Part shown: positions 56,601-64,000 of the stretch, in pieces | Position numbering within the stretch: the first letter of the stretch is position 1 | Layout of the letters: every line of letters starts with the position of its first letter | Source: Bifiguratus adelaidae | Taxonomy: Eukaryota; Mucoromycota; Endogonomycetes; Endogonales | NCBI GenBank assembly: GCA_002261195.1 | Contig: MVBO01000024.1 | Location: forward strand, 1-64,000 | Direction of reading: 5' to 3' | DNA length: 64,000 nucleotides | Made by a program: the position numbers and the translations under genes | Notes under the pieces: generated by a model | What the model was told of the DNA's origin: nothing | The model's input: the letters and a program-made list of their open reading frames with translations, nothing else | Databases searched by the model: none

Positions 56601-59600
56601 CTTTAGCCAATTTGAAGAAGAAGTTATCCGACTTTATCGAGGGCAAAGCTTGTTGGGCCATTGTAGCTGGCCCTAACGGTCTCTTGCGACGTACAGATTA
56701 CGAACAGCTTCACAACATGTACATTCGACTACAAACCACCTTCAACGACTACGAACAAAGGCATTTCGCCGAAATAGAATGGGCTCAAGAACAACTTCGC
56801 GAATCTTTCATCACTTCAAATCGGCTGCTTGCAGGAGATGGTTCTATGTTCCCTAAACATTTCGAGGAGAACCTAGGCAGCTTAAACGACGCTAATAAGA
56901 CAATGCGATCTATGCTACAATATGCATCGGAAATCCTATCTGAAGGTCAAAAGTTTGCCGACTTTAGCGACACCGCAATCGACTTCGTAACTGCATCGGA
57001 CAATCTGATTCGGCATTGTGAAAAAGTCTCTAGAAGTTTGAGCTTCGATAGACCCTACGTTCAAGAGCTCACCTCTATTGAACAATCGATTACAGCATTC
57101 ATTAGCAAACATGCCGATTTTCCGACAATGCCAACACTTGCCGGGACGTCCGATCGCGCGACTGCTTCCGTGGAGACATGGTTTGCTCAAGCTCACGATT
57201 ACGTTCACCAGCGACTCGACACACTGCGAAGGTCCAATGAAAAGCTTAAGGCGCAGAGAATCAAGTATTTGTCTCTTCTGGCGGCAAAGGAAGCCTTCGA
57301 TGATGCGCAAAATGATCTCGGCGTCATTGCTGCAACTCTGAATTGCTACAGCGCATTGCCTAATTTATTTGTGGTTGATGCAAGCGCCACTGTGGAATCT
57401 GCCTCGCAGGAGATTGCCGGGTTACAACAGCAGCTAAACTCTGTTATGGAGATGCGACAAACGCATTTCGATTCTTTGCATATGAAACTGTCAAGCTTGG
57501 AAGCGCTAGACAGTCAAATTCGCCAACTATTTCGCATAGATAGTTTGACAGAGTCGTTTCATCACGCCCAACAGGCTCGTTCGCGAGCCGAACAACAGCT
57601 CCGCAACCATCTTCTTCATCTAGAGTATATTCAAAGTTGCTGCTCCATGCGGAATAAGGTTGAGGCACTGCAGACGGATCACAAAAGCAGTCTGACTTCC
57701 GTCTTGGATGGATTCGAGTCATCCAAGACAGCAAAGGTCCCGATAGGTTTCAATGATTACCGCGAACTTGCGCGGAAATTACCTGCATACTTGAATATCG
57801 TGCAAGACCATCGCTCACGTTTGCAAGATATCAGAAATGACTTACTGCAGATGGATCAAGGTTTCAATTTGGATGTTCGTAGGATGGAAACTCGTCATGC
57901 TCTCGATACAATGGTATCTGAGATGGAGGCGAGCATCAATGACAGTGAAGATGCCCTGCGTGTCCATAAAGAGACACTTGAGGCTTGGAAGCGTCATATG
58001 AACTGGCGTGCAGATTGCGACGTGCTGTCGGAGGGTATGGATCAGGCGTCAACCGATTTTATGGGACTTGTTGCAGTCGCCCGTTGGTCGGAAAATCTCG
58101 ATATCGACAAGGTACGCACTCAATATCACACTTATCGGCAGCATGCAGACGTTTTGCGAGCTCGCTACAAGGATTATCTAGACCACGGTGCGAATCCACA
58201 AGGAAGTGGTTTGCTCCAGAGCGATGCATCGACAAGCGAGCTTGTGGACGGGACCGCAGGGTTGAAGAAGTCCAAAGAAAAGCTCCAGGCGATACAAGAA
58301 TATTGCGAAGCTGTGATTCGACAAAGCTCGGTCGTTCTTGCGATGAGAAGTGAAGCGGAGTCTATTTTGCGCGCGGCTGACCACCATCAGGATCGACTTG
58401 ACTCCGAAGAGAACAAAGATGTTTTGTCCGGTGAGCAGCAACGGCTTATTCAACGGGTTGAAACGTGGCGATATCAGATCACTACCATCTCACGTCCTGT
58501 GCCCCCCAATTGTGCTTCCCTAGACTATCTCGCATCAGATAGCGAGGTCACAAATCGACTTGTACAAGAGCACTTGTCTACCTTGGCCGGCAAGATATCA
58601 ACGCGAATCGAGGCTCTTTCTCGCTATTTCAGCGCTCAGTATGCACAGCATGAGCACGAAACTGCTCGCAAAGCATTCTCTCAACGAGTGAAATCTGCTT
58701 TTGAATTCATTTCTTCGCAGAAAGACAAACTTATATCTCTTCGCAACGCACATGTTATCAACGACTTACAATCCAAAATGCAGATGGCAGGAACCATAGG
58801 AGACTCGCTGCGAAACTACAAGGACACTTTGAGCACTCTCGCAAGCTTCAATGAAGGAAAAGCTTTCATTGGCGATACAGCCGATACAGCCGATGCATCC
58901 ATGATAGCTGAGGTAGATGCAGTTTTTCAACAATGGACCGCCACCAAAGAGGATGCGGAGATGACTTCGCTGGTACTTCAGTTGATGCAAGAGATGTCGC
59001 AAGTTTATGATGATTACGCTGAGCTGCGGTTTCAAGCCGGCTCTACCGCAGAAGTAAAGGTCAAACTCAAGGTATGATCAACGGCTGAGATTGCGCACCG
59101 TTACTCATTCAGAACTGCAGAATGCTCGTGGAGAAATCGATGTCTTTCAAGGAAATCTGAGTAGCTTGAATACCAGAGCTGAGAAGCTTGCTGATGTATC
59201 CTTACTTCGCCTTTCAGCGGAAGCACGGAAGCTTCTGGATGACCTCCGTCATCAAGTTGACGCAGCGGAGCAAGACATTGCAGCGAAGACGAGGTGTGAG
59301 ATGGCGCTCGTAGAACTGGAAGAACGGTTGCAGCGATTTTCAAAAGACATGACCACACACACTGTTGGACTGGAAAACGGCTCCTCTACGCTTACAACCT
59401 CACTTCGCCAAGATCCAATCCAGGCTCAGTCGCAATTACAGCAGCAATGGGAAAACTACCTTATTGAACTTGCAAACCATCAACAGATGGCGGAAGGTCT
59501 CAAAGATAGTATTTTGGAATTGAACGAAGTCCACAAGAGTATGCTCGCACCCAGGCTGGACGAGATTGGACACCGGCTGACAGCATTCAAAGTCGAGATA

Positions 59601-62535
59601 GACAACATTGAAAAATTCGCGAGAAGCCTGAACGAGTGCAATCGCGTGTGGCAAGACTGGAAGGAATTGGATTTGCGTCAACAATTGCTCCTGAAAGAGC
59701 TAGATGCACCGTTCAGTGAAATGGATGTTGATACAATCCTCCAAATTGAAGAGAGACTCAAAGACCGATTTGATGATATGGAAGACAGATACATTGTGTT
59801 CCGAGACAACTGGATTGCTACGATACAGGCGACAAATCTGGCTAGAGAGCAAATGTCGAATATTCAAGCCCACCATGAAGAACGGACAGGCTTGTATTTA
59901 AACATCTCGACACATATCAGGGAACGAATTGCCGAACTCTCCTGTCTGCGACAATCGAAACAGGCAACTTCGAAGTATTACGAAGCATTGAAAGTTTTGT
60001 TCACATCGACGCAAAACACTTTGATGCTCGCTAAACAAGACTTCAGCGATATTCTCATTGCTATTGATGAAGCGGCCAGCACAGGTGTTGCTTACATACC
60101 GACGGAATTGTGCCGGAATGCATATTCCAAACGAGCATCGGAATCAGATGAGCAGAAGAAGTTTCTCGGCAATCTCGTACAATCTTCTGATCATCACGCC
60201 AAGGACATCGCTTTTGGGGCCATAAGTGAAATTCGCACAAGCATCAACGACATTTTTGAGGATCAAGGCATCGCTCTGTCGCAGATCCGCAACGTCTCGT
60301 CTTGTTTGGAGTCAATCGCCCGTCAGGCACAACTGCAGAATCATATCAATGATCAATTGTCAGCTACAGCTCTGTCCATGTCGTTGTTGAAGTCCAAGCT
60401 TGAGGACGGACCGGCACTGCAAGGTGACTCTGCGGAGTTACAGCGCCTAGGAATACAATTGCAGGACATACGACATCAGCTGGATGGTGCAGGAGAATGG
60501 GACTCACGACCGCCTAAGTTGGCTCAAGCAACTTTGCACCATTATACAGCAGGCTTGGAACTCCAGCAAACCCAGCTGATGGGAACTTGGGAGGGCTTGC
60601 AGGCAGAATATGCCACTATCGACAGTAGCCAACGTATGGCACAAATCCGTCGCGATCGTGGTATTCTCATCGAAAAGGCAGCAGCGGTGTTGGATCTCCA
60701 TCGGAAGCAGCTCCTGATTCTCCAAGAGCAGATTGCGAGAGACATCTCCTTACTGGCTTTGAAAGATAATCATGATTCTAAGGCTCCAAAGATAACTCAA
60801 GTGGAGCACCGAAGCAAGTTGACCTCATTTCGTCAAGAGCTGAGCAAGTTACAACATGGTTTCGAACGCGAGCATCGGGCGGTCATCATCGAATTACAAA
60901 GCGCAAGTCCGGACGTCGAGTATGACACCAAGCAGTCCGAGTCTTATAGCAAAGTAGCACAACAGCTCAATGAGCTGCAGGAAACCTTTGTTCAACAGCA
61001 TACGGTCTTTGCTTTGCTAGAGAAAGTCGCAAAGTATCTCGATATTGCCATGGCAACGACTACGCTTTACACGATCTTAGATTCTTCCATAGAGCACAGT
61101 TCTATCAAATTGTCACAGCTCCGCGATAGTGCTGTTGATCGCAAAGACATCCGCCTCCGTCATCAAGAAATGACTTCCAAGTTCAGGGTATATGGAAGGA
61201 AGATCGATAAATCTTTACGCGAAATGCAATCTCTTATTCTTCACGGTCGCTTGGACAAGGCATACCAACAGCATCACGTTGAGCTTGTACGAAGATGGGC
61301 AGAATTGCAGGAGCAGTTGTCTACTCGCAGCAGCACTATCGAAGACGCCTTGCGACGCTTAGCATCTCCAAAGGCGTCTCCAGTCATGCCGCGAAAGGTC
61401 GGTATCCTGACCTCTTTGCCAGAGCGGCATCGAACGCCGGGTACTCCATCGTTTCTGAAAGGTAGCTCGCCGCTGTCGCATAGAAAAAAGTTCACCGTAC
61501 CGGAGAACAAAGTGTTTGCGAGTCGAACACGTGCTCGAGCAGAACTTCGTTCGAGTGCCAGTTTCAATTCACTCACGCTCGAATCTCATCAAATACCCGG
61601 CACGCACGCAAAGTCAATTAGGGGGGGCCAGGTCCACTTATTCACGTCTTTTAGCGACATTGAGGCAGCTCATGCAGACATTGCGACACGACGATACGGT
61701 TTAGAATCATTCGGTAGCGATGACTCTTTACTGCCCGCCAGTATTTCGGGAAGCACACCGCGGTCGCAGTATGTTCCTGATCCGCGAAATGCTTTAGATC
61801 AACATGTAGCCCGAGTCTTGAACGACACAAAGAATCGAATGACAGTCAGGGCGGTGCCAGGAGAAGTAGGGAAATATTGGTTTGGAGACGTGGAACCGAA
61901 ACTGGTATATTGCCGCATTCTTCGAAGTCACCGTGTCATGGTCCGCGTCGGTGGAGGATGGGTGGAATTGTCAAGGTAGGATCCCAAGCAGATTTGCCCC
62001 CACAACACTTTAGCTCACTCCAGTTGACAGGTTCTTGGCAGATCATGCCCTCTTGGAAAACCGTATCCTGACGAGACGAACGGCCTTGAACCCAGCATTT
62101 ACACTTGGGTCGCCTCAGTCGCGCGATCCATCGCCCGAGCCTTCTTTCACAGAAGGCTACCTTCGCACCAGTCCGCACAAAAGCCCCACACCAACACAGT
62201 CCCATAGCTATAGCCAGCCACTGGCATCAGGACATACCACACCTATACCCACTAATAGTAGATCTCCGACCAGAGTCATTAAGCCGAACCCATTGTCCTA
62301 TAATTCCCAGCCCGCACCTTCCGCATCGACGTCATCCTCAAGGTTCTCGGCCTCCGACTCTTCACCTAGACCTGCCACACCCAATCAGAGATATCGCCTG
62401 TTTTCCCGCGCTGGATATAAACAGGGTGACACATTCCATCATGTCAACTCAGACGGCCAAGAATTGATTGTTCGTATGACGAAAGCCAAAAATGACAATC
62501 GAACAAGCCCACGCAAGCCATTGCCGAGGAAATAA
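53684..62535 (+). CDS. Giant coiled-coil/spectrin-like protein with C-terminal GAS2 domain
   Basis: Three exons: 53684-59071 (one 5.4 kb exon), 59121-61975 and 62031-62535; 2915 residues. The start is the ATG at 53684. After a 150-residue N-terminal region with no calponin-homology (actin-binding) domain, about 2400 residues are nearly all alpha-helical, with regularly spaced Trp and Leu (for example WLAEADREVGDF, WFAQAHDYVHQRLD, WKRHMNWRAD), as in spectrin-type repeats. Near the C-terminus a Ser/Pro-rich stretch leads to the GAS2 domain (KYWFGDVEPKLVYCRILRSH, VMVRVGGGWVELSRF), which binds microtubules in spectraplakins. A basic, Ser/Pro-rich tail of about 160 residues follows. It is likely a cytoskeletal linker; partners are unknown. 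The intron at 59072-59120 uses the second of two possible AGs to keep phase. Confidence 0.88.
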
Positions 62536-63056
62536 GTCATGTAGATCCATGTATCATATAATAGAGAGACTTTATCCTTACAATCCCATGCTGCCAATAC
62601 GATCCACCCCGCACTCAAATGCTTATGCAAGTGCAAATCTTGACGCGCATTGTCATGACGCTGTCATCTTGCTCATTGTACTCACTTTTGGTACATCTAG
62701 AGTTTGTCGAACCAATGGGGAAGCGCTCGTGTGACGTCGCGGAGGATCCGACGGAACGCATGGCCAAGCTTCTCCTAACCAAAACAGAGCGGTTTCGCAA
62801 GCAAATTTGATCTGCTATGAATTAAATGAATGAAAATTCCACGCGGGTTTCGCGAAAATTTAAGGTCCGGTATTATAAACCACAGTGGCTATGAAACAGG
62901 CGACCAATCAGCCCTCAGACCATTGTTTCTGATCGCGCTGGGTCTAGAGCATACCCGTGTCTCGCGTGTTTTAGATGCCATTACCTTATGGACCCGAAAC
63001 CTACCCGTTCGGCCCTTCGCCACATGTTCTGAGACTTTCAGGTGTTGAATTTTACA
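62536..63056. other. Intergenic region, no supported gene
   Basis: About 520 bp between the GAS2-domain gene and the small secreted protein gene; nothing recognised beyond the latter's promoter. Confidence 0.5.
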
Positions 63057-63064
63057 TATAAAAA
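63057..63064 (+). promoter_or_regulatory. TATA box of the secreted barrel protein
   Basis: TATAAAAA, 134 bp before the ATG at 63198; the T/C-rich stretch between them would be a 5' leader of about 100 nt. Confidence 0.55.
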
Positions 63065-63197
63065 GGTGATGGTTCTCTCGAGTTCACCATTCAATTGTAT
63101 TTTCATATCCTTTGATAGGATCCCATTCCATTACTTTTATCTACTACATACATACTCTGAGTGTTCCCAACCCACACTTCCCTTACAAATTTTCAAT

Positions 63198-63578
63198 ATG
63201 ATGATGTTCAAGTCTGTCGTTGCTCTTCTCGTCGCCGCCGTCGCTGTCTCAGCGTCTCCCGTCAAGCGCTCCTTCTCTGGTGACGGTACCTACTACAACC
63301 CTTCCGTCGGTATGGGATCTTGCGGTCAAGTCCACCAAGACTCCGAATTGGTCTGCGCCTTGAATGCTCCTCAAATGGCTAACGGTGCCAACCCCAATTC
63401 AAACCCCAACTGCGGCAAGCAAATCGAGGTCACTGGTCCTAAGGGCTCCGTCAAAGTCACCATTGTTGACACTTGCCCTCCTTGTGTCTCCGGCTCCGTT
63501 GACTTGTCCCCCGCCGCTTTCGCCCAGATCGCCGATATGTCTGCCGGTCGTGTTCCCATCACGTGGAACTTTGTCTAA
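63198..63578 (+). CDS. Small secreted double-psi beta-barrel protein (RlpA/expansin-like)
   Basis: A single-exon gene of 126 residues. Three ATGs in a row open the signal peptide (MMMFKSVVALLVAAVAVSAS). The frame is open further upstream (ATG at 63042), but that ATG precedes the TATA box and the extra sequence is unlike a protein start. The mature part is the DPBB fold: GDGTYYNPSVGMGSCGQVHQ, LVCALNAPQM, CGKQIEVTGPKGSVKVTIVD, TCPPCVSGSVDLSPAAFAQI and the ending GRVPITWNFV. The catalytic-type Asp of VTIVDTCPPC is kept. There is no C-terminal cellulose-binding domain, so it is not a full expansin. Fungal relatives are secreted, often abundant, and may loosen walls or bind polysaccharide. Codon use is strongly C-ending, suggesting high expression. 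Confidence 0.93.
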   Translation: MMMFKSVVALLVAAVAVSASPVKRSFSGDGTYYNPSVGMGSCGQVHQDSELVCALNAPQMANGANPNSNPNCGKQIEVTGPKGSVKVTIVDTCPPCVSGSVDLSPAAFAQIADMSAGRVPITWNFV

Positions 63579-64000
63579 ATAGCAACTGCATCGATTTGTA
63601 CAGCGTGCCTGTCATGGCCAGACCTCTGGTTATTCTCACCTGGAGTGAGAAACTGATATCTTGTACATTGTCATGGCCACATAGTAGTAGAACCACGTTG
63701 TAATATATTATGGCAAAATGCGAATTGTCCTCAAGCATCCACACTTGCCTCTTTACCTTCTATCTTTCCATTTGATTGATTATTGGGTTCATTGCAATGG
63801 TATAATGATGATGACACTGAAGCGAAAAGTATTTTTTAGGCTGCTAGTGTATCGTACATCTGGCATTCTTCACCCCAGTCAAAGTTATTCTCATCGTTCT
63901 TCCCCACACTACACTGCTTCGGTGCTCGGTGCGCTAGATCAAATCTTGCGTAACATGAACAAACTATACCCAAAAGGTTGTCGAAGAGCACATGGTGGGT
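63579..64000. other. 3' flank of the secreted protein gene to window edge
   Basis: About 420 bp; 3' untranslated sequence and spacer. No gene recognised. Confidence 0.5.

Noticed and set aside
63042-63197. Extended N-terminus of the secreted barrel protein
   Set aside because: The ATG precedes the TATA box at 63057, and the extra sequence would bury the signal peptide.
1-64000. CRISPR array, rRNA, or intact transposon ends
   Set aside because: No regularly spaced repeats, rRNA-like sequence or paired terminal repeats were seen in the window.

Overview
The window is a compact, intron-rich fungal nuclear region. Introns are 38-85 nt, mostly about 45-55, with GT-AG ends. The gene content includes chitin deacetylase, secreted GtaA-type glutaminase, an NDT80/PhoG transcription factor, xylose reductase and a cytochrome P450 tandem. 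An MMAA/MeaB GTPase, UVSSA, cyclin L and a TnpB/Fanzor-type fossil point to an early-diverging lineage, most likely Mucoromycota. That placement is an inference from gene content; no rRNA or marker tree is available here.

Layout. 1-3 kb: the 3' end of a lipocalin-like gene, then an amino-acid permease. 3-5 kb: mitochondrial succinate-semialdehyde dehydrogenase. 5-7 kb: a gene-poor stretch with a decayed Fanzor/TnpB-like nuclease. 7-14 kb: a dense block of mitochondrial genes (carnitine acetyltransferase with an added C-terminal SKL, MMAA, an aldehyde dehydrogenase, stomatin-like protein 2). 14-21.8 kb: UVSSA, cyclin L, an unknown small protein, an endosomal-type Na+/H+ exchanger and a histidine phosphatase. 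22-28 kb: a broken short-chain dehydrogenase, a nine-exon sugar transporter and an NDT80-like factor. 30-36 kb: two tandem glutaminase genes, one dead and one intact. 37.8-38.8 kb: a SAM methyltransferase. 41-48.6 kb: chitin deacetylase and three tandem P450 genes (one intact, one with a frameshift near its end, one dead) plus an orphan P450 tail. 48.7-52.7 kb: xylose reductase beside alpha-xylosidase. 53.7-62.5 kb: a 2915-residue coiled-coil protein ending in a GAS2 domain. 63.2 kb: a small secreted double-psi beta-barrel protein.

Three head-to-head gene pairs have start codons only about 46, 41 and 34 (or fewer than 0) bp apart. Stress, nutrient and secretory genes instead carry TATA boxes about 35-50 bp before the ATG. 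Functional links: GABA/succinate semialdehyde, acetyl-carnitine and cobalamin-dependent propionate metabolism all act in mitochondria. Alpha-xylosidase and xylose reductase form a plausible xyloglucan-to-xylitol pair. Gene models were built by hand from splice signals, reading phase and family similarity.
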